A stretch of 64,000 nucleotides of DNA, from the NCBI GenBank assembly GCA_002434245.1, contig DJJR01000012.1, positions 1-64,000 of the forward strand. Reading direction: 5' to 3'. This document shows, one piece after another, positions 1 through 10,321 of the stretch (positions within the stretch are counted from its first letter, which is position 1; the number at the start of each line of letters is the position of its first letter). Under the pieces are notes generated by a model. The model saw only the letters and a list, made by a program, of their open reading frames with translations. It had not been told where the DNA came from and did not search any database. The translations under genes were made by a program, and so were the position numbers. This DNA is from Pelosinus fermentans (GTDB lineage: Bacteria > Bacillota > Negativicutes > DSM-13327).

Positions 1-27
1 ATTTTAAAATTCCATTATAATAAATCT

Positions 28-330
28 AACAATAAGTTTACAACTTTACACTTTAAAAGTGATGATGGAGAAAGAGAAATACCCCTATGTTTCAGAGAGC
101 CGGGTAAGGTGGGAGCCGGTAACATATGTATATTCTTGAGTCACTCCTGAACTGCAAGGCTGAAAGCATTGAGTAAGCCGCGCCGGAATCAGTTCGTAAT
201 AGAACGCAGCCGTTAACTTGCTAGGGTTTAGCAATAGACCTGATGAGAGATGTATTCATACTTTTTGAATACAACAAGGGTGGTACCGCGAGAGAAACCT
301 CTTGCCCCTTTTTTAGGAGGCGCAGGTTTA
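28..330 (+). promoter_or_regulatory. T-box leader of ilvD
   Basis: tRNA-sensing 5' leader that should antiterminate ilvD transcription when a cognate tRNA is uncharged. The T-box core AAGGGTGGTACCGCG is seen at 276-290. It is followed by a GC stem and a T run near 306-314, which is the competing terminator. A Stem I distal-loop-like segment (AGAGAGCCGG) lies around 92-101. CTC at 144-146 is a candidate leucine specifier, but the specifier loop was not folded and the choice is uncertain. A TATAAT -10 at 16-21 would start the RNA near 28; its -35 would lie off the window. Confidence 0.9.
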
Positions 331-364
331 TTTTTTTTATCTACAATTAAAGGAGGCAATCATT

Positions 365-2017
365 ATGCATAGTAACATTGTAAAAAAAGGTTCAACCCGA
401 GCAGCCCATCGTTCCTTATTTTATGCCATGGGGTACGACCAGGACGACCTCAATAAACCGCTCATTGGTATCGTCAATTCCTTTAACGAAATTATCCCTG
501 GACATGGACACTTAAAAGACATCGTACAGGCAGCCAAATTAGGAGTTGCTGCCGCTGGCGGAACTCCCATGGAATTTCCGGCGATTGGCATCTGTGATGG
601 GATTGCTATGGGACATAAAGGAATGAAATATCCTCTGCCCAGCCGTGAGCTTATCGCCGACTCTATTGAAGCCGTAGCTGGAGGCCATGCATTTGACGGC
701 TTGATCCTGGTTCCCAACTGTGACAAAATTGTTCCTGCTATGCTGATGGCAGCTGCAAGAATCAATATTCCCTGTGTAGTAGTAAGCGGCGGCCCGATGC
801 TGGCAGGACGCTACCAAGGAAAAGACGTGAGCGTAAGTACCATGTTTGAGGCCGCAGGAAAATTTGAAGCAGGAAAAATTACTGCTGATGAACTCGATAC
901 CATGGAAAAATCCGCTTGCCCTGGCTGTGGTTCCTGTGCCGGACTATTTACGGCTAATACCATGAACTGTTTGACCGAAGTACTGGGCATGGGACTTCCC
1001 GGCAACGGTACAATTCCCGCCGCCTATACAGGAGCACGGAAGACCCTCGCCAAAAAAGCAGGTGCTGTAATCATGAACTTGATTAAACATAATATTAGGC
1101 CTCGGGATATCATGACAAGCAAGGCCTTTGAAAATGCCATTGCCGTAGATATGGGAATCGGCGGATCATCCAACACCGTACTGCATCTTACTGCCATAGC
1201 TCATGAAGCAGAGATTGCCCTGCCCTTATCTTTGTTTGAGACTATCAGCGCCAAAACTCCATATATCACAAAATTAAGCCCGAGCGGTACCCACCACATG
1301 CAAGATTTAAACGAAGCCGGCGGCATTAATGCAGTTATGAAAGAACTCAGTAAAGCTGGTGTCATCCATACTGATGCCCTTACCGTCACAGGATTACTAG
1401 AAGATCGTATTGCCAACGCCCAAATTACCCGGGATGATGTCATTCATACCATCAACAATCCTTATCGAAACACAGGCGGCATCGCTGTTCTTTCCGGCAA
1501 TCTCGCTCCTGACAACGCCATTGTCAAAGAAAGTGCTGTAAAAGAAGATATGCTGGTCTTCGAAGGACCTGCACATGTTTTTGACTCCGAAGAAGCCATC
1601 ATTGAAGCTCTGCTGGCAAAAGAAGTAAAAGACGGCGAAGTCGTCGTGATCCGCTACGAAGGACCAAAAGGCGGTCCCGGCATGAAGGAAATGCTAAACC
1701 CTACTGCCATTATTACAGGAATGGGACTCAAAGTAGCACTCCTCACAGATGGTCGGTTCAGCGGTGCTACCCAGGGAGCCTGCATCGGTCACATTTCCCC
1801 GGAAGCTATGGAAGGAGGTCCGATTGCTCTTGTACAAAATGGAGATCGGATTACCATTGATATTCCTAATCGCAGTCTCGTCGTAAAAATCAGTGACGAA
1901 GAAATGGCTGCACGCCGTCAAAACTGGGTACAGCCTGAGCCTAAAATCAAAACGGGTTATCTTTCCCGCTATGCACGCCTCGTTACCTCAGCCAATACGG
2001 GTGCAGTTTTAAAATAA
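365..2017 (+). CDS. ilvD: Dihydroxy-acid dehydratase
   Basis: Removes water from 2,3-dihydroxy acids to give the 2-keto acid precursors of valine, isoleucine and, indirectly, leucine. It is 550 aa, the usual length of the family. Iron-sulfur-associated cysteines are visible in GICDG (Cys77), PNCDK (Cys119) and the CPGCGSCAG segment (Cys185-191). The C-terminal GRFSGATQG and GHISPEA motifs are also typical. The ATG is preceded by AAAGGAGG. It follows a T-box leader, so expression should respond to branched-chain aminoacyl-tRNA charging. The transporter gene begins 13 bases downstream in the same operon. Confidence 0.97.
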   Translation: MHSNIVKKGSTRAAHRSLFYAMGYDQDDLNKPLIGIVNSFNEIIPGHGHLKDIVQAAKLGVAAAGGTPMEFPAIGICDGIAMGHKGMKYPLPSRELIADSIEAVAGGHAFDGLILVPNCDKIVPAMLMAAARINIPCVVVSGGPMLAGRYQGKDVSVSTMFEAAGKFEAGKITADELDTMEKSACPGCGSCAGLFTANTMNCLTEVLGMGLPGNGTIPAAYTGARKTLAKKAGAVIMNLIKHNIRPRDIMTSKAFENAIAVDMGIGGSSNTVLHLTAIAHEAEIALPLSLFETISAKTPYITKLSPSGTHHMQDLNEAGGINAVMKELSKAGVIHTDALTVTGLLEDRIANAQITRDDVIHTINNPYRNTGGIAVLSGNLAPDNAIVKESAVKEDMLVFEGPAHVFDSEEAIIEALLAKEVKDGEVVVIRYEGPKGGPGMKEMLNPTAIITGMGLKVALLTDGRFSGATQGACIGHISPEAMEGGPIALVQNGDRITIDIPNRSLVVKISDEEMAARRQNWVQPEPKIKTGYLSRYARLVTSANTGAVLK

Positions 2018-2030
2018 GGAGGTCAAATCT

Positions 2031-2984
2031 ATGGCTCTCATTGAAAAGCTCTCCAAAATCATAACCCAGTATTTTCCCTTATGGGTTATCGTTTTCGCCG
2101 CAGCCGCATTTTTTCAGCCCGCTCCCTTTAAGCCCATCGGAACCTACATCCCCTATTTACTGGGACTCATTATGCTGGGTATGGGACTTACCATGTCATT
2201 AACCGACTTTAAATTGGTACTTACCCGTCCCAAAGATGTCTTCTTCGGTATTCTGCTGCGCTATCTGATTATGCCCACAGTTGCTTTTGGGGTAGCCAAA
2301 TTACTCAGCCTGCCGCCAGCCTTAGCGGCCGGGCTGATACTAGTAGGCGCCTGTCCCAGCGGCACTGCCTCCAACGTGATGACCTTCATCGCTAAAGGAG
2401 ACACGGCCTTGTCCGTTACCGTATCCAGCTTCAATACCATCTTAGCCCCTATCCTCACCCCTTTTATCTTTCTGTACCTTGCTGGGACCATGATTCCCAT
2501 TCAAGCGGGTGCTTTGCTGGTGGATATCTTAAAAATCGTTCTGCTTCCGGTATTTCTAGGCATCGCCTTGCGCATGCTGGCCTCATCATTTGTTAATTCC
2601 TTCATTAAAGCCATCCCTGCCTTCTCCGTAATAGCCATCATTATGATCATTACGGCTGTAGTGGCACTGAACGCAACCAAGCTGGTAACCATAGCAGGAA
2701 TGGCCTTCTTAGCTGTTATTCTTCATAACTCCATCGGTCTTTTTCTCGGCTATGTCACTTCTAAAGGCGTGGGCATGAGTGAAGGCAAGGCAAGAGCCAT
2801 TTCCTTCGAAATCGGCATGGAAAACTCTGGTCTGGCTGTTGCTTTAGCAATGGCACATCTTGATCCCATCGCAGCTATCCCCGGCGCTATTTTCAGCGTC
2901 TGGCACAACTTCAGCGGCAGTATCCTCGCAGGCTACTGGAGCAACCGCAAAATAAAGGAAGAAATGACAAACTTTAAAACATAG
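2031..2984 (+). CDS. BASS-family (bile acid:sodium symporter-like) transporter
   Basis: Hydrophobic 317-aa protein with about nine or ten membrane segments and the family-typical GACPSGTASNVMTF and FEIGMENSGLAVALA motifs (the latter near residues 256-270). Bacterial members related to PanS/YocS carry 2-keto acids such as ketopantoate. The gene sits 13 bases after ilvD with its own AAGGAGG, so it shares the T-box control. Transport of a branched-chain keto acid or ketopantoate is a plausible inference from this context. The substrate cannot be read from the sequence. Confidence 0.85.
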   Translation: MALIEKLSKIITQYFPLWVIVFAAAAFFQPAPFKPIGTYIPYLLGLIMLGMGLTMSLTDFKLVLTRPKDVFFGILLRYLIMPTVAFGVAKLLSLPPALAAGLILVGACPSGTASNVMTFIAKGDTALSVTVSSFNTILAPILTPFIFLYLAGTMIPIQAGALLVDILKIVLLPVFLGIALRMLASSFVNSFIKAIPAFSVIAIIMIITAVVALNATKLVTIAGMAFLAVILHNSIGLFLGYVTSKGVGMSEGKARAISFEIGMENSGLAVALAMAHLDPIAAIPGAIFSVWHNFSGSILAGYWSNRKIKEEMTNFKT

Positions 2985-2990
2985 CCGTTT

Positions 2991-3104
2991 TGAAACACGA
3001 AGACGCAAAGCCGCTTACGCGGACACAAAGAACACAAAGGGGGCGATTAAAATACTTCTCTGTGCTCTTTGTGGATCTCTGTGTTCTCTGTGTTTAGCGT
3101 TTTC
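2991..3104. repeat. Degenerate long palindromic repeat (AACCGCGAAGACGC family)
   Basis: Left arm has CGAAGACGCAAAG and ACACAAAGAACACAAAG; the right arm reads CTCTTTGTGG and CTCTGTGTTCTCTGTGTTT, the imperfect reverse complement. It lies just after the ilvD operon and resembles the repeats at 16565, 16773 and 30544. Confidence 0.75.
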
Positions 3105-3132
3105 TTAAAAAAACTTATACTTTCATACTAAC

Positions 3133-3190
3133 AAGAAGCCCAAAAGATACTGACAGCGTCTTGCTGACAACGATCTTTTAGGCTTCTTTT
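3133..3190. terminator. Hairpin between ilvD operon and accC operon ends
   Basis: AAGAAGCCCAAAAGAT (3133-3148) pairs with ATCTTTTAGGCTTCTT across a loop. The plus strand then runs TTTATTTC. It sits at the convergent 3' ends of two operons, so a bidirectional terminator is likely. It overlaps the stop codon of the chemoreceptor-like gene. Confidence 0.75.
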
Positions 3191-4037
3191 ATTTCATACC
3201 TTGTATCATACTCTCAGAAACACTGGATAATTCTCCGGCCATAGATGCCAATCCCTGACTGGCTTTAGCCATCTCCTGAATGGAGCTTGCCTGGCTTTGA
3301 ACCGTATGATCAATATTCACTACTTTTCGATTCATGATCTCGATTGAATCCTGGGTTTTCTTTAAGGATGAATTAATATTCTGTACGGACTGAGCACTTA
3401 CAGAAGCCAGTTTGCGAATTTCTTCAGCAACTACGCTAAATCCTCTGCCAGCTTCTCCTACACGAGCCGCTTCAATTGCGGCGTTAAGTCCCAGCAGGTT
3501 TGTCTGATTGGATACGTTCTTAATAAAATCCACAATCTCATCCGTCTTATGAATCGTTTCAGCCAACTCTTTACTTAATGAACCCAGGTCACTGCAAATA
3601 TCCGACAACTCCTTGGCACCTGCTGCCAATGCATCCATACTCGCCGTGAATTCATCAGAAGAATTAGCCAGCGTTCCGGCTATGGTATGAACCTTTTCCT
3701 GATTCATGACAGCCTGGGTTGTGATCAGACAACCAATTGCCTGATTGCCTTCTTTTATCGGAATTGCGCAAGCAATATAAGGAATATCAAAAGCAGACTG
3801 TTCCCGGGAAATCATACGAATCACACGACTTCCTGTATTGACACATTGTTCGCAGACCTGCCCTTTCATAGGCTCTCCAGCCCTGACCCCTAAATCAAAG
3901 CTCTTGCCTGGCACATACGCGGTGTACATCCCGTCCTGGATAACTGACACGCCTACATCCTCTACGAATATTTCATTGATATAAGGTGCCAGTTCTGTAA
4001 ACATCCTTACGATTTCCCGTCCCGAAAGATTAGACAC
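3189..4037 (-). CDS. Soluble methyl-accepting chemotaxis-type sensor
   Basis: Cytoplasmic signalling protein without membrane segments. Residues ~1-110 form a small sensory domain of PocR/ligand-binding type with conserved cysteines (QVCEQCVN). The rest is a short MCP signalling domain; its hairpin tip includes [35 protein letters not shown]. It would sense an internal signal and feed CheA or act locally. An upstream ATG at 4055 lacks a ribosome site, while GTG at 4037 follows GGTGAGGTG, so I prefer 4037. It is the last gene after accC (43-base gap) and may report on the substrate of this operon, which is inference. Confidence 0.85.
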   Translation of the reverse strand: MSNLSGREIVRMFTELAPYINEIFVEDVGVSVIQDGMYTAYVPGKSFDLGVRAGEPMKGQVCEQCVNTGSRVIRMISREQSAFDIPYIACAIPIKEGNQAIGCLITTQAVMNQEKVHTIAGTLANSSDEFTASMDALAAGAKELSDICSDLGSLSKELAETIHKTDEIVDFIKNVSNQTNLLGLNAAIEAARVGEAGRGFSVVAEEIRKLASVSAQSVQNINSSLKKTQDSIEIMNRKVVNIDHTVQSQASSIQEMAKASQGLASMAGELSSVSESMIQGMK

Positions 4038-4079
4038 TCTCTTCACCTCACCCATGGATTTTAAGATTGCAAAATCATC

Positions 4080-5441
4080 TTATTTTGCATCGAGTGCAAA
4101 ATCACTCTTATACTTTTCCAGAAATCCAGTATTAAAATCACCCTCAACAAACATGCAATGATTCAGCAATTGTTGATGAAAAGGGATGGTGGTATGAATT
4201 CCTTCGATAACAAATTCACCTAGCACTCGTTTCATCCTATCCATCGCATCTTGCCGATTTTTCCCCCAAACGATCACCTTTGCCACCATAGAATCATAAA
4301 AAGGTGAAATTTCATATCCCGGGTATACCCCGCTGTCAATTCGCACGCCAAACCCGCCTGGAGGCAGATACTCCTTAATCCTGCCCGGTGATGGCATAAA
4401 ATGATTTGCCGGATTTTCCGCATTAATTCGGCACTCAATGGCCCAGCCATTAATTTTTACATCCTCCTGGTAAAAGGACAAAGGCTCTCCTGCAGCAACC
4501 TCAATCTGCTCTCGAATCAGATCAATTCCTGTAATCGCCTCTGTGACGCCATGCTCAACCTGAATGCGAGTGTTCATTTCCATAAAATAAAACTGACCAT
4601 GTTTATCTAACAAAAATTCTACCGTACCTGCTCCATGATACTTCACTGCTTTGGCTGCCAGTACGGCAGCATCTCCCATCTGCTTTCGCAATACCTGATC
4701 AAGAGCAGGGGAAGGTGCTTCTTCTACCAGTTTTTGATGCCGACGCTGAATGGAACAATCCCGCTCACCAAGATATGCCACATTTCCATATTTATCAGCC
4801 ATAAGCTGAATCTCAACATGCCGGGGATCTTCCAGGTACTTTTCCAGATACACACCTGCATTGCCGAAGGTAATCGCCGCTTCCTTCTGGGCTTGGCGAA
4901 TTCCTTTGATTAATTCTTCCTCATCCTGGGCTACTCGCATACCTTTTCCGCCGCCGCCGGCGGTTGCCTTGACAATAACAGGATAACCAATTCCCCTGGC
5001 TACCTCAACCGCCGTATTTACATCCTCAATAATACCATCAGTGCCTGGAACAATAGGAACTCCCGCCTGTTTCATCGTTTCTCTGGCAATGGCTTTCGCC
5101 CCCATCTTACGAATGGCATCCGCCTCAGGACCGATGAAGGCAATCTGATAATCGGCACAAGCCTGGGCAAACTCTGGATTTTCTGCCAGAAACCCATAGC
5201 CGGGATGAATGGCATCTGCCTTCGTAAATTGGGCAATACTTAGCAATCTGCTTATATTTAAATAACTTTCCTTAGAGGAGGCAGGGCCAATGCAATAGGC
5301 TTCGTCTGCCAGTTTTACATGGTATGCTTTTTGATCTGCTGTTGAATACACAGCAACAGTTGCAATGCCCATCTCGCGGCAGGCCCTGATGATTCGCACC
5401 GCAATTTCTCCCCGATTGGCAATCATGACTTTCTTAAACAT
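4080..5441 (-). CDS. accC: Biotin carboxylase subunit
   Basis: ATP-dependent carboxylation of the biotin carried by the BCCP encoded upstream. Full length for the family (453 aa): N-terminal fold [12 protein letters not shown], glycine-rich ATP loop near residues 163-169 (AGGGGKGM), and the catalytic region [10 protein letters not shown] around residues 288-297. One oddity: the usual EHPVTE reads EHGVTE here. The start is ATG at 5441, after AAAGGGG; a GTG lies one codon earlier. The surrounding PxpB/PxpC genes supply urea-carboxylase-like carboxyltransferase halves, and no AccA/AccD gene is present, so it probably serves a dedicated carboxylase rather than fatty acid synthesis. Confidence 0.9.
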   Translation of the reverse strand: MFKKVMIANRGEIAVRIIRACREMGIATVAVYSTADQKAYHVKLADEAYCIGPASSKESYLNISRLLSIAQFTKADAIHPGYGFLAENPEFAQACADYQIAFIGPEADAIRKMGAKAIARETMKQAGVPIVPGTDGIIEDVNTAVEVARGIGYPVIVKATAGGGGKGMRVAQDEEELIKGIRQAQKEAAITFGNAGVYLEKYLEDPRHVEIQLMADKYGNVAYLGERDCSIQRRHQKLVEEAPSPALDQVLRKQMGDAAVLAAKAVKYHGAGTVEFLLDKHGQFYFMEMNTRIQVEHGVTEAITGIDLIREQIEVAAGEPLSFYQEDVKINGWAIECRINAENPANHFMPSPGRIKEYLPPGGFGVRIDSGVYPGYEISPFYDSMVAKVIVWGKNRQDAMDRMKRVLGEFVIEGIHTTIPFHQQLLNHCMFVEGDFNTGFLEKYKSDFALDAK

Positions 5442-5489
5442 CACGTTTTCCCCTTTGGCATGATTATCGTTCTACCATCATCTTCCTTC

Positions 5490-6443
5490 TTAAAATACAA
5501 GAAAGTACATTAAAAATACATTTACCGTCAATAACATGAGGGCTGTGGGCACCTGTGCTTTAATAACGCCGTTCTTATCCGGCAAATCCAGCAAGGCAGC
5601 AGGCACGATATTGTAGTTGGCAGCCATCGGCGTCATCAAGGTTCCGCAATATCCTGAGAACATACCAATTGCTGATAATATCGCAGGATCGCCGCCATGC
5701 AGCTTCACAATTAATGGCAATCCCACACCAGCTGTCATGACAGGAAAAGCAGCAAAGGCATTTCCCATGACCATAGTAAACAATGCCATTCCTACAGTAT
5801 AAGCAAAAACAACCAAGAACCGATTATCAACAGGAATTGCTGCGCTTACCAAGTCGGAAACAACTTGCCCAACACCTGCAGCGGCAAATAAAGCTCCTAA
5901 CGTTGCCAGCATCTGTGGCAGCACTGCCGCCCAGCCGATGGCATCGATTAAACGCCGTGATTCTTTAATGGGCTGCATTCCTTTTTCTTTGGTCAACACC
6001 ATCGTTGCCAACAGAGCAATTACGCAGGCAACACCTAAACTAACAAGGGTAACATTGGCTTTATCAAATAAATCTAAACCGCCTAGCTTTACATCTTTAA
6101 GTCCGAGGGTCCCATATACAGTAATGATCGGAATGAGAAGTGCCGGCATGAACAGCCAATTCCCGAGCTTTTTGGATTGAGCCATACGCTGCTCTCCTGT
6201 AGCTTCTTTGTGTTTTCCCATACCTACGCCGCCAAATCCGGCAATAATCGCCATTACAATTACCAGAATACCTACATACATAGGTGGAATGGCAGTACCA
6301 AACAAGAAAGAGACCGCATAGATTCCCCAAAATGCTCCTGTTAAAATCCGTTTTGAATTTCCTTTATCTTTCATTGCCAATAGTGCAATCAGAGCGACGA
6401 ATATCCCTGCGATATAATAAATATAAGTAAGGCTGATAATCAT
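5490..6443 (-). CDS. DUF979 family membrane protein
   Basis: Very hydrophobic 317-aa protein with roughly nine or ten membrane segments. It matches my recollection of DUF979 proteins, which are encoded next to DUF969 proteins and often with YcsF/PxpA. The start overlaps the DUF969 stop by four bases (ATGA), showing translational coupling. The pair probably forms a permease for the compound handled by the PxpABC-type enzymes. The substrate (5-oxoproline or another lactam or amide) is inferred from context. Confidence 0.8.
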   Translation of the reverse strand: MIISLTYIYYIAGIFVALIALLAMKDKGNSKRILTGAFWGIYAVSFLFGTAIPPMYVGILVIVMAIIAGFGGVGMGKHKEATGEQRMAQSKKLGNWLFMPALLIPIITVYGTLGLKDVKLGGLDLFDKANVTLVSLGVACVIALLATMVLTKEKGMQPIKESRRLIDAIGWAAVLPQMLATLGALFAAAGVGQVVSDLVSAAIPVDNRFLVVFAYTVGMALFTMVMGNAFAAFPVMTAGVGLPLIVKLHGGDPAILSAIGMFSGYCGTLMTPMAANYNIVPAALLDLPDKNGVIKAQVPTALMLLTVNVFLMYFLVF

Positions 6444-7150
6444 AATGCTGCATCCCCCTTTACTTTACTATGACTAGAATGATGGTTTTCTACTTCCTGA
6501 GCAATCTTACGATCCAATAAATACAATCTCACACCATGGATGATAAAAGCAGCAATCGCTGTGGGAATGCCCCATAGAGCAATATGCAGAGGTTCCAGTA
6601 TAATACCATTTTGTTCAAAGAATCCCTTCATAAGCAATACAGCACCGAAGGCAATAAATATATCTTCACCAAAGAACACCCCTACATTATCAGCAGATGC
6701 AGCAAATGCTTTAATCTTATTCCGGGTATCCTCCGGCAATGCTCCATGCTTATTCTCAGCTGCAGCCTCTGCCATCGGTGCAATCAAAGGACGTACCATT
6801 TGTGCATGGCCGCCTAAGGCTGTCAAGCCAATCGCCGCCGCAACTTCACGAATGAATAAATACAATATGAGGACACGACCAGTCGTAGCCACTTTTATTT
6901 TTCCAATCAGCTCTTGCGCCTGCTCCTTTAAACCATTCCTTTCCAATAATCCAATGACCGGCAGAGTAAGAATGAATAAAGAAAGATAGCGATTCTTCAC
7001 AAAAGCTTCACCAAAAATAGTAAGAATCTTATCAAATGGCAAATTTCCAGCCACACCCGTTACAATACCTGCAACGACAACAACCAGCAAGGGATTAAAC
7101 CGTAATACAAATCCAATAATTACAACTGCGATACCTAGAAGTGTCAACAT
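6440..7150 (-). CDS. DUF969 family membrane protein
   Basis: A 236-aa membrane protein with about six segments and a charged C-terminal tail rich in His and Lys (HHSSHSKVKG). It is the companion of the DUF979 protein and overlaps it by four bases. The central segment with GGHAQMVRPL resembles ion-transporter re-entrant regions. It starts 26 bases after the biotin carrier gene with AAAGGGGCGAGGAAC as a ribosome site. Role as half of a two-subunit permease is inferred. Confidence 0.8.
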   Translation of the reverse strand: MLTLLGIAVVIIGFVLRFNPLLVVVVAGIVTGVAGNLPFDKILTIFGEAFVKNRYLSLFILTLPVIGLLERNGLKEQAQELIGKIKVATTGRVLILYLFIREVAAAIGLTALGGHAQMVRPLIAPMAEAAAENKHGALPEDTRNKIKAFAASADNVGVFFGEDIFIAFGAVLLMKGFFEQNGIILEPLHIALWGIPTAIAAFIIHGVRLYLLDRKIAQEVENHHSSHSKVKGDAAL

Positions 7151-7176
7151 GTTCCTCGCCCCTTTACGTATTTTTT

Positions 7177-7647
7177 CTATAACTTAGGTTTCACTAAGAA
7201 TAACGGCTGTCCATATTCAATAAAGTCTCCATCGTTAACCAATCGCTCTACAATCGTCCCTTTCACACCTGCAACGACTTCATTGAATAATTTCATTGCT
7301 TCTAATACACATACAATGGCATTGCTCTCTACTTCTTCCCCTGCCTTAACGAATGGATCTGCCCCTGGCTCAGAAGCCATATAAAAAGTCCCGACTGTGG
7401 GAGATACAATGGTGTGCAGCGGCTCTGCCTGGACATCGGGAATCTCCTTTGCCAGACGCTGCTCGCTTTCACCAGCTGCCCACACCGCTTTTGGAACCTC
7501 CAAGCCTTCATGGGAACCAGTCTGTACCTTATGAATTCCAGCTTTTGAAATTACAATTTTACTGTTTTCCTGCTCTAATTCAAAATGCTGTATCGATGAC
7601 TGCTCTACCATGCGTATTACTTCTTTTATCTCATCAAATGTAAGCAT
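7177..7647 (-). CDS. accB: Biotin carboxyl carrier protein
   Basis: Swinging-arm protein that carries carboxybiotin between the biotin carboxylase and a carboxyltransferase. The N-terminal 70 aa resemble AccB (EQSSIQHFELEQENSKI). A Pro/Ala-poor linker follows, then a C-terminal biotinyl domain (~85-156) with VCVLEAMKLFNEV; the lysine near residue 119 is the expected biotin site. The motif is EAMKLF rather than the common EAMKMM. Start at ATG 7647 after GGGAG. It lies between pxpC and the DUF969 gene, embedded in the Pxp operon. Confidence 0.92.
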   Translation of the reverse strand: MLTFDEIKEVIRMVEQSSIQHFELEQENSKIVISKAGIHKVQTGSHEGLEVPKAVWAAGESEQRLAKEIPDVQAEPLHTIVSPTVGTFYMASEPGADPFVKAGEEVESNAIVCVLEAMKLFNEVVAGVKGTIVERLVNDGDFIEYGQPLFLVKPKL

Positions 7648-7685
7648 CACGTTTCACTCCCTGTTCTTTTTACTTATGCTCCAAT

Positions 7686-8696
7686 TCATGTTGCAGTTCC
7701 AGCTAGCTGCAATTGAATCGTAATATTAATGCGCTGTATATCGGCTTCTCTGGCTGCATATAATTCTTCTGCTTCTCCCAGGGAAATTTCCTCAAATCGG
7801 ATTTTGCTCCCCGGCTTAATCTGAGCCAAAGTAGAAATATCTACACCTGCTACCTGAGCAATCTTTGGATATCCCCCTACCGTTTGCCGGTCAGCCATTA
7901 ATATGATGGGATTGCCATCCGGCGGTACCTGAATGGTTCCAAGAGCCACTGCTTCAGAAATCATCTCTAAAGGCTCTGTCAGCTGCAAAGAAACTCCTGA
8001 TAAACGATATCCCATTCTGTCCGACTGCGTGGTAACCTGAAAAGGCTCCTGAAAAAACTGCTTCCTGCTGTCTGGGCTAAATAAGGAAAACTGACTGTTC
8101 GGTATAACGCGAACTCTATATTCCTGAGACTTCTGTAACACATAGGACCGCCCCACATACCAGGGTGGAAAGGCAAAAGAACTAGACCCCATTGCCCTCA
8201 CTAAGGACTCTGCAAATGGCAGCGGACAAGCCAATCCTAATGGAAGAATATCCCCCTGCAATAAAGCTCTGCCTTGATAACCGCCGATTCCCGCCCGCAA
8301 ATAGGTACTCTTACTGCCCATTACCTCGGGAATATCGAAACCGCCCCGAACGGCTAAATAAGAACGGCATCCGGATTTTAAGGCACCAAATTTTAGAACA
8401 CTTCCCTTTCGAACCAGGACAGGTCTGCCTTGAGGTACGGGCTGCCCATTAATGGCTGGTGATAAATCTCCCCCTGTAATCGCCAGAAGAAGATCCTCTT
8501 CCAATAGCAGCGAAGGTCCCATGAGGGTCATTTCGATTACTGCTTCCCCTTCCTCATTCCCGACTAACAAATTGGCAAGACGCAAGGAGTAAGCATCCAT
8601 ACCGCCACTGACAATAACCCCATATTTCTGGTACCCATATCTTCCTAAATCCTGTATGCTGGTCAGAAGACCCGGGGTAAGAACTTTGATACTCAT
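7686..8696 (-). CDS. pxpC: 5-oxoprolinase subunit C / biotin-dependent carboxyltransferase family
   Basis: Member of the KipA/AHS2 family, homologous to one half of the carboxyltransferase of urea carboxylase and to PxpC of the ATP-dependent 5-oxoprolinase. Visible motifs: TPGLLTSIQDLGRYG at the N-terminus, SDRMGYRLSG near residue 225, ADRQTVGGYPKIAQV near 269. Length 336 aa is normal. It overlaps pxpB by four bases. In this operon it lies beside a biotin carboxylase and a BCCP, which favours a biotin-dependent role over the biotin-independent oxoprolinase known from Bacillus, though that is inference. Confidence 0.88.
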   Translation of the reverse strand: MSIKVLTPGLLTSIQDLGRYGYQKYGVIVSGGMDAYSLRLANLLVGNEEGEAVIEMTLMGPSLLLEEDLLLAITGGDLSPAINGQPVPQGRPVLVRKGSVLKFGALKSGCRSYLAVRGGFDIPEVMGSKSTYLRAGIGGYQGRALLQGDILPLGLACPLPFAESLVRAMGSSSFAFPPWYVGRSYVLQKSQEYRVRVIPNSQFSLFSPDSRKQFFQEPFQVTTQSDRMGYRLSGVSLQLTEPLEMISEAVALGTIQVPPDGNPIILMADRQTVGGYPKIAQVAGVDISTLAQIKPGSKIRFEEISLGEAEELYAAREADIQRINITIQLQLAGTAT

Positions 8697-9448
8697 GATC
8701 TTCCCCCCTTATACTCTTCATACTCCCTGCGGGAAATCGGATAAAACCGTATCCGATCCCCAGACTGCAGCAGAGTGGGCGGATTGTCCAAAGGTCTGAA
8801 AAGTTCTACTGGCGTATTGCCGATGAGCTGCCAGCCGCCTGGTGTTGCAATTGGATATACCCCCGTCTGCATGCCGGCAATACCAACAGAACCTGCGGGA
8901 ATGGACATGCGAGGTGATTGACGCCGCGGGGTTGCAATGCACTCGGACATCCCGCCCAAATAAGGAAATCCGGGGGCAAATCCAATCATATACACCAAAT
9001 ACTCACCATGACTGTGAATGTGAATTACCTCATCGACTGTAAGCTTGTTATATTCGGCTACATACTGGAGGTCTGGACCAAATTCCTCACCATAACATAC
9101 AGGGATTTCTACGATTCGCGGTGTATAATCTGCATCATGCTCCAGTTTGCCGAGCTTTTCTCTTACCATGGCAGCAAGGATTTCAAAAGTAAGGAGTGAT
9201 TTCCCCTCTGGACTTTCCTGGCACATTTTTCTGACTTTCACCGGATCATAAAATATAGTAACACTGGAAAATGCAGATACATATTCAATCATTCCCGGCA
9301 AGGGGCTCAAATCCAGATTTTCGGTAAACATTTTAACCTTGCCGTGGATCATGGGATCAATTCCTTTACCAAATTCAATTAGGATCGCAGATTCGCCGAA
9401 GGGAAGAATCTTGGCATCCAGATTGTTATTCTCAATTACGGTGTTCAA
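8693..9448 (-). CDS. pxpB: 5-oxoprolinase subunit B / KipI-AHS1 family
   Basis: Partner of PxpC. AHS1/KipI features are clear: PFGESAILIEFG near the N-terminus, VPGF-type segment IGFAPGFPYLGGM, and SPRMSIPAGSVGIAG. A longer frame begins at 9487 inside pxpA, but TTG at 9448 follows GTGAGGTGAAGAGG and avoids that overlap, giving about 251 aa. Translationally coupled to pxpC by an ATGA overlap. A second, diverged copy lies at 11394-12137. Confidence 0.87.
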   Translation of the reverse strand: MNTVIENNNLDAKILPFGESAILIEFGKGIDPMIHGKVKMFTENLDLSPLPGMIEYVSAFSSVTIFYDPVKVRKMCQESPEGKSLLTFEILAAMVREKLGKLEHDADYTPRIVEIPVCYGEEFGPDLQYVAEYNKLTVDEVIHIHSHGEYLVYMIGFAPGFPYLGGMSECIATPRRQSPRMSIPAGSVGIAGMQTGVYPIATPGGWQLIGNTPVELFRPLDNPPTLLQSGDRIRFYPISRREYEEYKGGRS

Positions 9449-9461
9449 CCTCTTCACCTCA

Positions 9462-10223
9462 CTACTTTCCCACTGCACGGACGGCAATGTTTGACTCTTC
9501 TAAAAAGCTGCGAATCTGACGAGCAAATTCTAAGGCATGAGCACCATCACCATGAATACAGACGGTATCTGCTTTAATGGAAATATCCTTGCCCTGCTGG
9601 GATCGTACAACGCCATCCTTCACCATGCGAACCACCTGGGACACGGCTTGTTGGTGATCGGTAATCATAGCACCCGCCTCTTTTCTTGGAGTCAAGGTTC
9701 CATCCAATTGATAGGTACGATCGGCGAATACCTCATGAGCTGTCTTAAGACCAATTTTCTCTCCAGCCGTAACCAGTTCACTGCCAGACAGACCAAATAA
9801 AATAAGTTCTGGATTGACCTTATATACGGCCTCGGCAATCGCTTCGGCAAGATCCTGCCGCTTTGCTGCCATATTATAAAGAGCACCATGGGGCTTTACG
9901 TGCCGCATGTTTCCTCCAGCCGCTTTCACAAATCCATAAAGTGCTCCGATTTGATAGACAACCATCTCATAGGCTTCCTGGACAGAGATATCCATGTTCC
10001 GCCTGCCAAAGCCGATGAGATCAGGCAGCCCTGGATGGGCACCAATCGCCACATCATTCTGTATTGCAAGCTTCACTGTACTAAACATCACATGAGGATC
10101 GCCTGCATGAAAGCCGCAGGCAATATTAGCCGATGTAAGAAAGGGCAAAATCAACTCATCCGTTCCCATGGTATACGCACCAAAACTTTCTCCTAAATCA
10201 CAGTTCAAATCCACTCGATACAT
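9462..10223 (-). CDS. pxpA: 5-oxoprolinase subunit A (LamB/YcsF family)
   Basis: LamB/YcsF-family protein; PxpA acts with PxpB and PxpC in ATP-dependent opening of 5-oxoproline to glutamate. Hallmarks: [11 protein letters not shown] at the N-terminus, [22 protein letters not shown], and [13 protein letters not shown] near the C-terminus. An ATG at 10268 gives a longer frame, but the ATG at 10223 has GGAGGGACTGCT immediately upstream and starts at the family's normal MYRVDLN, so I chose 10223 (253 aa). It follows its own promoter and a terminator-like leader hairpin. Confidence 0.92.
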   Translation of the reverse strand: MYRVDLNCDLGESFGAYTMGTDELILPFLTSANIACGFHAGDPHVMFSTVKLAIQNDVAIGAHPGLPDLIGFGRRNMDISVQEAYEMVVYQIGALYGFVKAAGGNMRHVKPHGALYNMAAKRQDLAEAIAEAVYKVNPELILFGLSGSELVTAGEKIGLKTAHEVFADRTYQLDGTLTPRKEAGAMITDHQQAVSQVVRMVKDGVVRSQQGKDISIKADTVCIHGDGAHALEFARQIRSFLEESNIAVRAVGK

Positions 10224-10249
10224 AGCAGTCCCTCCTTCACCACAATGAC

Positions 10250-10297
10250 AAAAAGACGCCTCAAACAAAGAATAATCTTTGTCTGAAGCGCCTTTGC
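10250..10297 (-). terminator. Terminator-like hairpin in the pxpA leader
   Basis: On the minus strand AGGCGCTTCAGACAAAG pairs with CTTTGTTTGAGGCGTC, followed by TTTTT. It lies downstream of the promoter at 10322-10350 and 27 bases before the pxpA start, so it may work as an attenuator rather than an operon end. Confidence 0.7.
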
Positions 10298-10321
10298 TTC
10301 TCGTTCAATAACTTGTGATTA

